From Hyphomicrobiales bacterium (GTDB taxonomy: Bacteria > Pseudomonadota > Alphaproteobacteria > Rhizobiales > Rhizobiaceae): a stretch of 64,000 nt of DNA. The stretch's first letter is position 1, and each line of letters begins with the position of its first letter. Positions 8,816 through 16,685 of the stretch are shown here, piece after piece. The notes beneath the pieces are model-generated. The model was given only the letters and a program-made list of their open reading frames with translations. It was not told the origin of the DNA and searched no databases. Where the stretch lies: NCBI GenBank assembly GCA_900472175.1, contig UCHD01000021.1, positions 108,909 to 172,908 of the forward strand, given 5' to 3'. Made by a program: the position numbers and the translations under genes.

Positions 8816-9307
8816 TTACCAAAACAGGTGTTCGAGCGGACCGGCAGGCAACGAAAGTTGCAGCAACCCGGCAAAGACCAGCCAGACGCCAAGACAGAGC
8901 ACGATGCCGATCGGGATCGTGAACCAGAGCTTCCGCTTTCCGAATCCAGCCGCTGTCGCTGCGAACAGAAGACCGGTGGCGATGGAGAAACCCAACGGCT
9001 TCAGCGTCAGCATCTGCGCAGCGAGACCGCCGATTATCCAGATCACCGGGCCGAATTCCTGACGCTCCCGTGCCGGAAAATCTCCGCGCAGCGCCTCGAA
9101 TACGGTCCACGCGGCCAACAGCAGAAGCACGCTGGCGATCACGAATGGAATGGTTGCCGGGCCGATGCCGGAATAGCTGGTGATCTCCGCAAGCCGCGAC
9201 GTATCCCAGAAGATCAGGCCGGCGAGAGCGGCCAGGAAGACGGCAATGACAAGCGCCGCCCTATCAGGGCGGCGTGTCTGCGTCGAAGGGGTGTTGCCCT
9301 TGCTCAT
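8816..9307 (-). CDS. tctB: Tripartite tricarboxylate transporter, small permease TctB
   Basis: A 163-residue protein with four hydrophobic segments, the expected size and topology of TctB, the small membrane subunit that partners TctA. Segments are seen at AALVIAVFLAALAGLIFWD, IPFVIASVLLLLAAWTVFEA, FGPVIWIIGGLAAQMLTLK and the C-terminal LWFTIPIGIVLCLGVWLVFA. Its start codon overlaps the tctC stop by 4 nt (ATGA), so translation is coupled. TctB sequences diverge strongly, so the call rests on topology plus position between tctC and tctA. Confidence 0.92.
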   Translation of the reverse strand: MSKGNTPSTQTRRPDRAALVIAVFLAALAGLIFWDTSRLAEITSYSGIGPATIPFVIASVLLLLAAWTVFEALRGDFPARERQEFGPVIWIIGGLAAQMLTLKPLGFSIATGLLFAATAAGFGKRKLWFTIPIGIVLCLGVWLVFAGLLQLSLPAGPLEHLFW

Positions 9308-10248
9308 TTAACCAAACCAATGTCCTTGAGGATGGTTTCGGTTGCCGAAACGTCCTTAGCCAACTGTTCCTTGAAGGCGTCGCCAGCAAGGTAGGTGTCC
9401 GTCCAGCCCTTGGTCTTCAAGGTTTCCTGCCAGCCGGCCGACTTGGCGAGCTTTTCGACGTCAGCCGAAACAGCAGCCTTCTGCTCATCGGTCAGGCCAG
9501 GAGCAGCAGCGACCATGCGCCAGTTCTGAACCACGACGTCGAGGCCACCTTCCTTGATGGTCGGGGCATCGATGCCGGGGATGCGCTCGGCGCTCGACAT
9601 GGCGAGCAGGCGAAGCGTGCCGGACTTGATCTGCGATTCGAATTCGCCGTAACCGGAAATGCCGGCCGTTACCTGGCTGCCGAGGATGGCTGCGAGGGCT
9701 TCGCCGCCGCCGGAAAACGCGATGTAGTTGATCTTGGTCGGGTCAACGCCGGCTGCCTTGGCAATCAGGCCAACAGCGATATGGTCCGTGCCGCCAGCCG
9801 AACCGCCGCCCCAGGATACTGCACCTGGATCCTTCTTCAGCGCTTCGACGAGATCACCCATCGACTTCAGCGGAGAATCGGCCGGAACGACGATGGCTTC
9901 GTATTCGCCGGTCAGGCGTGCGATCGGGGTAACGTCGTTGAGCGATACCGGCGATTTGTTGGTGAGGATGGCGCCGACCATGACGTAACCGCCGACGATC
10001 AGGGCATTGGCATTGCCGGCCGACTGGCTGGCGAACTGTGCGAGGCCGATCGTGCCGCCGGCGCCCGGTACGTTCTGCACCTGGACGTTGCCGGAAATGC
10101 CTTCGGCCTGCATCACCGACTGGATCGAGCGGGCCGTCTGGTCCCAGCCGCCGCCCGGGTTGGCCGGTGCGATGATGGTGTAGTCAGCAGCAACAGCCGG
10201 CAGGGCGAGAGCGCCAGCAAGAATGGATGCCAGAAAAAACTGTTTCAA
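9304..10248 (-). CDS. tctC: Tripartite tricarboxylate transporter, periplasmic binding protein TctC (Bug family)
   Basis: A 314-residue periplasmic protein with a clear signal peptide ([20 protein letters not shown], cleavage before ADYT). It has the Bug-family features: a start of the mature part around [20 protein letters not shown], and [16 protein letters not shown], which supplies the loops that hold carboxylate ligands through water molecules. It captures the substrate and hands it to TctAB. It is the first gene of the operon, with ~260 bp of upstream DNA. That upstream DNA contains direct repeats suited to an OmpR-type regulator. Many orphan Bug proteins exist, but here all three components are present. 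Confidence 0.94.
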   Translation of the reverse strand: MKQFFLASILAGALALPAVAADYTIIAPANPGGGWDQTARSIQSVMQAEGISGNVQVQNVPGAGGTIGLAQFASQSAGNANALIVGGYVMVGAILTNKSPVSLNDVTPIARLTGEYEAIVVPADSPLKSMGDLVEALKKDPGAVSWGGGSAGGTDHIAVGLIAKAAGVDPTKINYIAFSGGGEALAAILGSQVTAGISGYGEFESQIKSGTLRLLAMSSAERIPGIDAPTIKEGGLDVVVQNWRMVAAAPGLTDEQKAAVSADVEKLAKSAGWQETLKTKGWTDTYLAGDAFKEQLAKDVSATETILKDIGLVK

Positions 10249-10447
10249 AGGGTAGTCCTCCGTCAGGCGCGCTCGTTCAGTATGGCGCGCATATTGTTCA
10301 TCTTTGCGGACGGGGATGGCTCACGGTCGAATCAGCTGCAGCGGCCTTTTAGGCTCGCCGTTACGCCGGGTCTGGTGAAATTCCTCCCATACGCCTCGAT
10401 CATCCGCCTCCACGGATAATGAAGAACTGCAAGGCACCATATGAAGC

Positions 10448-10464
10448 TGACATTTACCTGACAT
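10448..10464 (-). promoter_or_regulatory. Candidate TctD binding site: TGACAT direct repeats
   Basis: Two copies of TGACAT are separated by TTACC, giving an 11-bp period, one helical turn, typical of tandem half-sites for OmpR/PhoB-type regulators. The site lies ~200 bp upstream of tctC. A third TGACATC, followed by a similar GGG tract, occurs at 11636 in the tctD promoter. Confidence 0.45.
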
Positions 10465-10511
10465 CGGGTGGGACCTTGCTCCGTTAATGTCCCTTAATTT
10501 TTAGTTTTCGT

Positions 10512-11579
10512 CTACTGGAGCCGTAAAACTTCGTTCCAGCGGGCAATCAGCCGCGCCCGCTTCACCTGATCGAGATAAACCATCAGGCCCGGACTGACCG
10601 GAACCGGCTTCAGCTGCCCACCGAGCATCTCGCGCATGGTGTTGGCGGTGTTGGTGCCGGCCACGTCGGGGCTGACGGCGGGGATCTGCAATTCACGCGC
10701 CATGATCGTCTGGCCTTCCTTCGACATGAAGAATTCCAGATAGCGGCGGCCGAGATCCGGCGTTGCCGCCGCCTGCGGCACCAGTCCGATGCGTGACATG
10801 ACGACGGTATAATCGCGCGGCAGCACGATGCCGACATCCGGATGACGCGACGCCCAATCGGCGGCATAGGAACCGAGAATATTGTAACCGAGCACGAAGC
10901 GGCCATCGGAGACCCGCTCGAGGATGGCCGAACTGGTGGAATAGAGCTTGACCCCGGCCGCCCCCATCGCCTGGATCACCGACCAGATATCACCGAACTG
11001 TTCCTGATCTCGCGCCATGAACAGGAATCCGACGCCGGATCGCTCGATATCGTATGTACCGATCTTGCCGAACACGGCGCTGCCCTGGCGCTGGAGATAA
11101 TCGACGAACTCCGCCCGCGTCGAAGGCGGCTTTTCCTTGGTGAAACTCGGCTTGTGATAGACGAAAACCGCCGGTTCGAAGGTCAGCGCATAGGCAGTAT
11201 TGCGCCAATTGGCCCAGGCCGGCCAGCGGCCGCTCATCGGCATGTCGCTGCGCTGGGCGTAGCCGTCATTGCTGAGCTTCACCTGCAGGTCCATCGCCGA
11301 GGAAAAGGCAAAATCCGCGGTCTTTTGACCGGCATCGGTCTCCTTGACGATCCGGTCGTAGATTTCGCCGGTCAGCATATCCTCGTAGCGCACGGCCACA
11401 TCCGGATTGGCAATCTGGAAGCCGATGATCATCGGCCGCGCCAGGGGCTCATCAAGCGAGGAATAGACGATGACGATCGGCGCCGCCGCATCGCCAGAAC
11501 GCGCCGGAAACACCGTGAGCTGGGCTGCGGCCGTCGTTGAAAATCCACAGAGAAGACAGAGAAGGGGAAGGAAACGCAT
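10512..11579 (-). CDS. Periplasmic solute-binding protein (iron-type fold) beside tctDE
   Basis: A 355-residue secreted protein; the signal peptide is MRFLPLLCLLCGFSTTAAAQ. The mature part reads like the extracellular solute-binding proteins of the Fe3+/2-aminoethylphosphonate type (IVIVYSSLDEPLARPMIIGF, then FALGYN-type and PRDYTVVMSRIG-like blocks). No permease or ATPase gene is adjacent. It is transcribed divergently from the tctDE-like regulator pair, with only ~78 bp between starts. I infer that it is an accessory periplasmic sensor feeding the histidine kinase rather than a transporter subunit. In-frame codons upstream of the chosen ATG would add a non-signal-like stretch, so the start at the signal peptide is preferred. 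Confidence 0.8.
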   Translation of the reverse strand: MRFLPLLCLLCGFSTTAAAQLTVFPARSGDAAAPIVIVYSSLDEPLARPMIIGFQIANPDVAVRYEDMLTGEIYDRIVKETDAGQKTADFAFSSAMDLQVKLSNDGYAQRSDMPMSGRWPAWANWRNTAYALTFEPAVFVYHKPSFTKEKPPSTRAEFVDYLQRQGSAVFGKIGTYDIERSGVGFLFMARDQEQFGDIWSVIQAMGAAGVKLYSTSSAILERVSDGRFVLGYNILGSYAADWASRHPDVGIVLPRDYTVVMSRIGLVPQAAATPDLGRRYLEFFMSKEGQTIMARELQIPAVSPDVAGTNTANTMREMLGGQLKPVPVSPGLMVYLDQVKRARLIARWNEVLRLQ

Positions 11580-11657
11580 AAAACGATATTGCCGCAGCCT
11601 CGGCCCGTTCACAAGCGCCAGCACGCCCGATAGAGTGACATCAGGGAGATAGCGGAT

Positions 11658-12332
11658 TTGCGAATACTACTGGTTGAGGACAATACGGCGCTTTCGGAAG
11701 GACTTGTCGCGATCCTGCGCGGCAGCGGCTATGCCGTCGACGTTGTGCATGACGGCGCGTCGGCCAACGCGGTGACCGCCACGGAAACTTTCGATCTGGT
11801 CATCCTCGATCTCAACCTGCCGGAGATGGACGGCCTCGACGTGCTGCGCTCGATGCGGGCGCGGCAAAACAAGGCAGCGGTGCTGATCCTGACGGCGCGC
11901 GGCACGCAGGAAGAAAAGATCAAGGGGCTCGATCTCGGCGCCGACGACTACATGATCAAGCCCTTCGACATCAGCGAGTTCGAAGCCCGTGTCCGCGTCC
12001 TCCTGCGCAGGCAGGCAGGTCTGCGATCATCGCTGATCAGCTACGGCAAGATCTCGTTCGACCTCACCTCGCGGACCTTTTCAGCCGATGGCATCACCAT
12101 CGATATTCCGGCGAGGGAACTCGGCCTTTTGGAAATCCTGTTCATGCGCGCCGGCAAGGTGGTTGCCAAGGAGGCGATCATCCAGTCGCTGACGGCTTTC
12201 GACGATGATCTGAGTGCCAATGCCATCGAGCAATATGTCAGCCGGCTGCGCAAACGTCTGGGTCCACATGGTCTGACGGTGCGCACGGCGCGCGGCATCG
12301 GCTATTATCTCGACAAGATGGCGGACGCCTGA
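11658..12332 (+). CDS. tctD: OmpR/PhoB-family response regulator (TctD-like)
   Basis: A 224-residue two-domain response regulator. The receiver domain spans residues 1-115 and has the acidic pocket (VEDN), the phospho-acceptor Asp51 in ILDLNLPEMDG, the switch Thr in ILTAR and the conserved Lys in MIKPFD. The C-terminal winged-helix DNA-binding domain ends in SRLRKRLGPHGLTVRTARGIGYYL. Translation starts at TTG, with AGGGAG 9 nt before it. The gene overlaps the kinase gene by one base (TGATG). Given tctCBA on the other side of the divergent binding-protein gene, it most likely activates tctC, as TctD does in Salmonella. Confidence 0.9.
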   Translation: MRILLVEDNTALSEGLVAILRGSGYAVDVVHDGASANAVTATETFDLVILDLNLPEMDGLDVLRSMRARQNKAAVLILTARGTQEEKIKGLDLGADDYMIKPFDISEFEARVRVLLRRQAGLRSSLISYGKISFDLTSRTFSADGITIDIPARELGLLEILFMRAGKVVAKEAIIQSLTAFDDDLSANAIEQYVSRLRKRLGPHGLTVRTARGIGYYLDKMADA

Positions 12333-13723
12333 TGGCGCGGCGCGCCTATTCGCTGCGCCGGGGATTACTCGCCTGGTTGCTGATCTCCACCGCCGTCATC
12401 GGCGCGCTGGCCCTGATCGACACCTATCGCGAGGCAGTGAAGACGGCGAACATCGTTTCCGACCGGGTGCTTGCCGGCTCGGCACTGGCCATCGCCGAAC
12501 GGGTCGTGGTCGCCGAAGACGGGTCGCTTGAGGTCGATATCCCCTATGTGGCGCTGGAGATGCTGACCTCGGCCGCGCAGGACCGCGTCTTCTACCGGGT
12601 CGACGGACCGCCCGGCCAATTCATCACCGGCTACCAGAACCTGCCCTCGGTCGACGATCTCAATGGCCAGTCGGCCGTTTATACCGATGCGCAGTTTCGT
12701 GGCGAGCCGATCCGGGTCGCAGCTCTGGAGCGATCCGCCTCGACCGGTATCAATTCCGTCCCCTTCGTCGTCACCGTCGCGGAAACCACCATTGCCCGGC
12801 GGCAGCTGACGCAGGCCATCCTTTTACGGTCGGCCTTCCGGCTGCTGATGATGATCCTTGGTGCTGCCGTCATCGTCTGGATCGCAGTGACCTTTTCGCT
12901 GCGGCCGCTCTATCGTCTGGGCGATGCCATTGCCGAACGCAGTCCCGATGATCTGCACCCGATCGATCAATCGGTGCCCAGCGAAGTCGAGGGACTGGTC
13001 GAAACCGTCAATTCCTTCATGGTGCGGCTGCAATCTGCGCTCGATGCGCTGCGCCACTTTTCCGGCAATGCCAGTCACCAGCTGCGCACTCCGCTGGCGA
13101 TCATCCGCACCCAGCTGGCGCTGTCGGCCCGCGCCACGACGCTGGAGGAAGCACAGGCCGCCGCCCGCAAGGGTGACGAGGCCGTCGCCCATGCCGAGCG
13201 CATCCTGGCGCAATTGCTGTTGATGGCAAAGATCGACGCCGCCGGCTCGACGCAACCGCTGCCGCTTGAGATCATCGATCTGGTGGCGCTGGCGCAGGAG
13301 ATCACCGGCGACCGGGTGCCGGGTGCTGGCGAGGCGGGGATCGATCTCGGCTTCGAGGGCGACGGCAAGGCGCTGATCCGGGCGGAGCCGCTGCTGATCG
13401 GCGAATTGCTACGCAATCTCATTGAAAACGCCATCGCCTACTCTGGCAAGGGGGCGGAAGTCACGGTCCGGGTCGAAATAGAGACAGACGGTGTCCGGCT
13501 CGACGTGGAAGACAACGGCCCAGGTATCCCACCGGAAAACCGGCAGGTCGTGCGCCAGCGTTTTGCCCGTGGCGGACGCGGGCAAGCACCGGGGATGGGG
13601 TTGGGACTTCCGATCGTCGAAGAAATCGCCGGATTGTTCGGCGGACATCTTGCGCTGGGAGAAGGGCCGGAGGGAAAAGGGCTGAAAGCCTCGATAATAT
13701 TCCCGGCCGCGGTCTCTGCCTAG
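12332..13723 (+). CDS. tctE: Sensor histidine kinase (TctE-like)
   Basis: A 463-residue membrane kinase. An N-terminal membrane segment (GLLAWLLISTAVIGALALI) is followed by a ~130-residue periplasmic sensor region of the 2CSK_N type, a second membrane segment (LLMMILGAAVIVWIAVTF) and a HAMP-like linker. The H-box is HFSGNASHQLRTPLAIIRTQ with phospho-His249. The C-terminal ATPase part has the N box (LLRNLIENAIAYS), G1 DVEDNGPGIP and G2 GMGLGLPIVEEI. It would phosphorylate the response regulator made from the overlapping upstream gene. The periplasmic domain may sense the carboxylate directly or through the binding protein encoded divergently from tctD. Confidence 0.92.
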   Translation: MARRAYSLRRGLLAWLLISTAVIGALALIDTYREAVKTANIVSDRVLAGSALAIAERVVVAEDGSLEVDIPYVALEMLTSAAQDRVFYRVDGPPGQFITGYQNLPSVDDLNGQSAVYTDAQFRGEPIRVAALERSASTGINSVPFVVTVAETTIARRQLTQAILLRSAFRLLMMILGAAVIVWIAVTFSLRPLYRLGDAIAERSPDDLHPIDQSVPSEVEGLVETVNSFMVRLQSALDALRHFSGNASHQLRTPLAIIRTQLALSARATTLEEAQAAARKGDEAVAHAERILAQLLLMAKIDAAGSTQPLPLEIIDLVALAQEITGDRVPGAGEAGIDLGFEGDGKALIRAEPLLIGELLRNLIENAIAYSGKGAEVTVRVEIETDGVRLDVEDNGPGIPPENRQVVRQRFARGGRGQAPGMGLGLPIVEEIAGLFGGHLALGEGPEGKGLKASIIFPAAVSA

Positions 13724-13842
13724 CGGTTACGGCCTGTCATAAGCGAGGTCGTTTCACGGGTCTGAACGAGAAGGATCGCGTTCCAGATCATCTGGACAAA
13801 ACCGCGATCAGACGGGCTCGACAGCTTGCGCTGCGAAAACAT
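13720..13842 (-). CDS. Possible 40-residue protein convergent with tctE
   Basis: A short frame beginning MFSQRKLSSPSDRGFVQMIW, with a well-placed GGAG six bases before the ATG. Its stop codon overlaps that of tctE on the other strand. The C-terminus is basic (TTSLMTGRNR). No family is recognised. The good ribosome-binding site is the main support; at this length it could arise by chance. Confidence 0.4.
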   Translation of the reverse strand: MFSQRKLSSPSDRGFVQMIWNAILLVQTRETTSLMTGRNR

Positions 13843-14219
13843 GGTAAGCTCCATAGGGTTGTTGCGGGGGCGAGATAGCACTTCTCCATGTATTTCGCCA
13901 GAGGGCAAAAGCAATTCTGCCCTGCGCGGCAAGCATGGCAGATATATCCGGAATTTTTCCTTACGAAATACACAATGCGAAAAGTAAATACACCCGATAT
14001 TGGGTTTTGCTTTTCACCGATAATTTATCGATGAATCAATAGCTTGAGTGCGACCTAAGAAACAACATCATCGATGAGTTTCTTCCTCTTTTTTGGAACC
14101 CAAAAGACCCCCCTCCGTTTGCCAACCTGTGGATAGCAGCGGTCCTTTCGCGCCTTTTGTCGAAATGGCTTTTGTTTTTTTCCCATGCCATGCTGCAGCA
14201 AAACAGGCAGGAGAAAACC
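13843..14219. other. Intergenic region before the AcuI-like gene
   Basis: About 375 bases without a convincing gene. The middle (roughly 13960-14090) is distinctly AT-rich and contains ATCGATGA at two places, which fits promoters for the flanking divergent genes. The last 60 bases form the leader of the reductase gene, with AGGAG just before its ATG. No strong hairpin or RNA gene was recognised. Confidence 0.6.
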
Positions 14220-15215
14220 ATGGCGGAGCATTTCAGGGCACTGGTGATCGACGATCGCGACGGCAAGCCGGTGGCTGGCTTTCGGGAGCTGACACTTGCC
14301 GAACTGCCGGAGCACGACGTGCTGGTCGAGGTCCAGTTCTCGACGCTCAACTACAAGGATGGCCTCGCCGTTTCTGGCAAGGGGCGCATCGCCCGCCGCC
14401 TGCCGATGGTGGCCGGAGTCGATCTCTCCGGTATTGTCGTTGAGTCCCGCAATCCGGACTGGCAGCCCGGCGACAAGATCGTCGTCAACGGTTGGGGCAT
14501 GTCGGAAACCGAATGGGGCGGCTATACGCGCTTCCAGCGGCTGAAGTCGGAATGGCTGACACGTCTGCCGGATGCATTCACGCTTGAGGAAAGCATGGCG
14601 ATCGGCACCGCCGGATACACGGCGGCCCTTGCGATCGACGCACTGGAATCCTGGGGCAAGATCAAGACGGATACACGCGAAGTTCTGGTCACGGGTGCCG
14701 CGGGCGGCGTCGGCTCGATGGCCATCGCCCTCTTGGGCAATCGCGGCTACAGAGTAACGGCATCGACGGGGCGGCCGGAAACGCACGAATACCTGTCCGC
14801 GCTCGGGGCGACGGGTTTTGTAGATCGTGCAGAACTAGCGGCAAAGGGAGGCGCCTTGCAAAAGGAACGCTGGGCAGGCGCCATCGATTCCGTTGGGTCC
14901 ACGACGCTCGCCAACATTCTGGCGCAAACCGTCCAGAGTGGTGCGGTTGCTGCCTGCGGTCTGGCCGGTGGCGCCGATCTACCAGCGACTGTTATGCCAC
15001 ATATCCTGCGCGGCGTGGCGCTGCTCGGCATCAATTCGGTGACGGCACCGCACATCGAGCGCGACAGGGCCTGGGCCATTCTGGCGGAAAGCCTTGATCG
15101 CAAACGGCTGGCAGCCATGACGACGGTCGAGCCATTGTCCAACCTCCCACAGCTGGCAGAAGATATCGTTGCCGGAAAAATCCGCGGCCGCGTCGTCATC
15201 GACGTGACGAAATAA
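14220..15215 (+). CDS. Zinc-free medium-chain reductase, AcuI/YhdH family
   Basis: A 331-residue medium-chain dehydrogenase/reductase close to AcuI (acrylyl-CoA reductase) and E. coli YhdH. The substrate region reads FSTLNYKDGLAVSGKGRI, and the NADPH-binding Rossmann motif is VTGAAGGVGSMAIALLG near residue 155. The typical SGAVAACGLAGGADLPATV block follows. No Cys/His zinc-binding loop is seen, in line with the quinone-oxidoreductase-like branch. AcuI enzymes reduce toxic acryloyl-CoA to propionyl-CoA in the 3-hydroxypropionate and DMSP pathways. Whether this one does so or reduces other enoyl or quinone substrates cannot be decided. The ATG was chosen for its AGGAG and the family N-terminus; the longer frame upstream lacks both. 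Confidence 0.88.
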   Translation: MAEHFRALVIDDRDGKPVAGFRELTLAELPEHDVLVEVQFSTLNYKDGLAVSGKGRIARRLPMVAGVDLSGIVVESRNPDWQPGDKIVVNGWGMSETEWGGYTRFQRLKSEWLTRLPDAFTLEESMAIGTAGYTAALAIDALESWGKIKTDTREVLVTGAAGGVGSMAIALLGNRGYRVTASTGRPETHEYLSALGATGFVDRAELAAKGGALQKERWAGAIDSVGSTTLANILAQTVQSGAVAACGLAGGADLPATVMPHILRGVALLGINSVTAPHIERDRAWAILAESLDRKRLAAMTTVEPLSNLPQLAEDIVAGKIRGRVVIDVTK

Positions 15216-15259
15216 ACCGCCCCGTAAAGCGCTGGGCAACCACCAACGAGGAGCATGGA

Positions 15260-15694
15260 ATGACAAGCCTACCCGTTCCCGAAGCCGTTGCCCAAGCGCT
15301 TGAACAATACCCCGATGTGGTCAGACGGCGGCTGTTGCAGGTTCGTGACCTCATCTTTGCCGTAGCGGCGGAAACCGAAGGCGTCGGCCCGCTGACTGAA
15401 ACCCTCAAATGGGGCGAACCGGCCTATCTGACCGAGGCCAGCAAAAGCGGAACAACCATCCGGCTGGGTGCATCCAAGTCGGCACCCGATCAATGCGCTG
15501 TGTTCGTCAACTGCCAGACCACGTTGATTGACACCTTTCGCGCCCACTTTGCCGATGATTTTACCTTTGAAGGGCAGCGAGCACTGCTTTTCCCGGCAAC
15601 TGGCGACTTCCGCCGGGAGCCGCTTGCGCTCTGCCTTCGCGCCGCACTGACCTATCATCGACAAAAAGCGGCGCAGAAAATTCATCCGGCCTGA
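15260..15694 (+). CDS. DUF1801 domain-containing protein
   Basis: A 144-residue cytoplasmic protein with the DUF1801 pattern: an N-terminal helix pair (ALEQYPDVVRRRLLQVRDLI), then LKWGEPAYLTEASKSGTTIRLG and a C-terminal LALCLRAALTYHRQK. DUF1801 proteins adopt a compact YdhG-like fold, and their biochemical role is unknown. GAGGAG lies 8 nt ahead of the ATG. The stop codon falls inside a long inverted repeat that separates this gene from the convergent binding-protein gene. It is 44 nt downstream of the reductase gene and may be co-transcribed with it. Confidence 0.85.
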   Translation: MTSLPVPEAVAQALEQYPDVVRRRLLQVRDLIFAVAAETEGVGPLTETLKWGEPAYLTEASKSGTTIRLGASKSAPDQCAVFVNCQTTLIDTFRAHFADDFTFEGQRALLFPATGDFRREPLALCLRAALTYHRQKAAQKIHPA

Positions 15695-15734
15695 TCATGT
15701 CCGCCACCAGTGTGGCAGGACATGATCAGGCCGG
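15686..15734. terminator. Long inverted repeat between convergent genes (bidirectional terminator candidate)
   Basis: A perfect 17-bp stem (15686-15702 with 15718-15734). Inside its 15-nt loop a second 5-bp stem, GCCAC/GTGGC, forms with a one-base bulge, giving nearly 22 paired positions. The left arm covers the last codons and stop of the DUF1801 gene. There is no clear T tract, so it may also be an RNA-stability or protein-binding site. Confidence 0.6.
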
Positions 15735-15762
15735 TGGCTTCCCACAGACCGAATGCCGCCCC

Positions 15763-16542
15763 TTACTTCATCGTGTAGACGTCGATGGTGAAATACTTGT
15801 CGTTGATCGTCTTGTAGGTGCCATCGGCGCGGATATCGGCCAGCGCCTTGTTGAGCTTTTCGCGAAGGTCATTGTCGTCCTGGCGCAGGGCAATGCCGAC
15901 GCCGTCGCCAACGAATTTGCGGTCAGTGATCGGCTCGCCAATCAGCTCACAGCATTTGCCGTCATTGTTCTTAGTGACCCAGTCGAGCATCGGCAGCATG
16001 TCGCCGACTTCCAGATCGAGACGGCCATTGGCCATGTCGAGATTGGCTTCGTCCTGGGTCGGATAAAGCTTGATCTCGGCATCCGGATAGACTGCTGCAA
16101 TATATTCAGCCTGTGTTGTACCCGATTGCGCACCGATGACCTTGCCCTTCAGCGCCTCGTTGGTGAAGGCCGTGATGCCGGCCCCCTTGGCCGCCACATG
16201 GGTCATGGCCGCCAGATAGTAGGGATCGCTGAAAGCGACCTGCTTGCGGCGCTCGTCGGTGATGAACATCGAGGCGATGATCATGTCGTATTTCTTGGCG
16301 ACCAGCCCTGGAATGATGCCATCCCAATCCTGCGCGACAACCTCGCATTCCACCTGCATCTTGGCGCACAGAGCCAGCCCGATATCGACATCGAAGCCAC
16401 CGAGCTTGCCGGCCGTATCGACAAAATTGAAGGGAGGATAGGCGCCTTCGGTGCCGATCCGAAGCTTTTCGGCGGCATTGGCGGGCGTCATGGAAAGCGT
16501 TGCGGCATAGGCCAGAGCCAATGCGATCAGATGTTTCTTCAT
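15763..16542 (-). CDS. Amino-acid-type ABC transporter substrate-binding protein
   Basis: A 259-residue periplasmic protein of the family-3 (amino acid) binding-protein class. The signal peptide is MKKHLIALALAYAATLSMTPANA. The mature start is KLRIGTEGAYPPFNFVD, followed by GFDVDIGLALC and DWDGIIPGLVAKKYDMIIAS, and IGAQSGTTQAEYI contributes the ligand Arg/Thr pocket region. Proteins of this type bind polar amino acids, lysine/arginine/ornithine or opine-like ligands. No permease genes are next to it. It lies 143 nt downstream of the MerR-XRE-cupin regulator in the same direction, so it may be part of that regulon. A frame extension upstream of MKKH has no signal character and was not used. Confidence 0.87.
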   Translation of the reverse strand: MKKHLIALALAYAATLSMTPANAAEKLRIGTEGAYPPFNFVDTAGKLGGFDVDIGLALCAKMQVECEVVAQDWDGIIPGLVAKKYDMIIASMFITDERRKQVAFSDPYYLAAMTHVAAKGAGITAFTNEALKGKVIGAQSGTTQAEYIAAVYPDAEIKLYPTQDEANLDMANGRLDLEVGDMLPMLDWVTKNNDGKCCELIGEPITDRKFVGDGVGIALRQDDNDLREKLNKALADIRADGTYKTINDKYFTIDVYTMK

Positions 16543-16685
16543 GCGTTCAGTTCCCCTTTTGGCGCACCGTTTGCCGGTGCTTGGTGGAAACTGTATGCCC
16601 GAAAGGGCTATAAACGAAATAGATAGAGACAATAGCCGGTATAAGCGCGCTTGATTGTCAATCGTCGAAATTTCCGCGGAAAATA

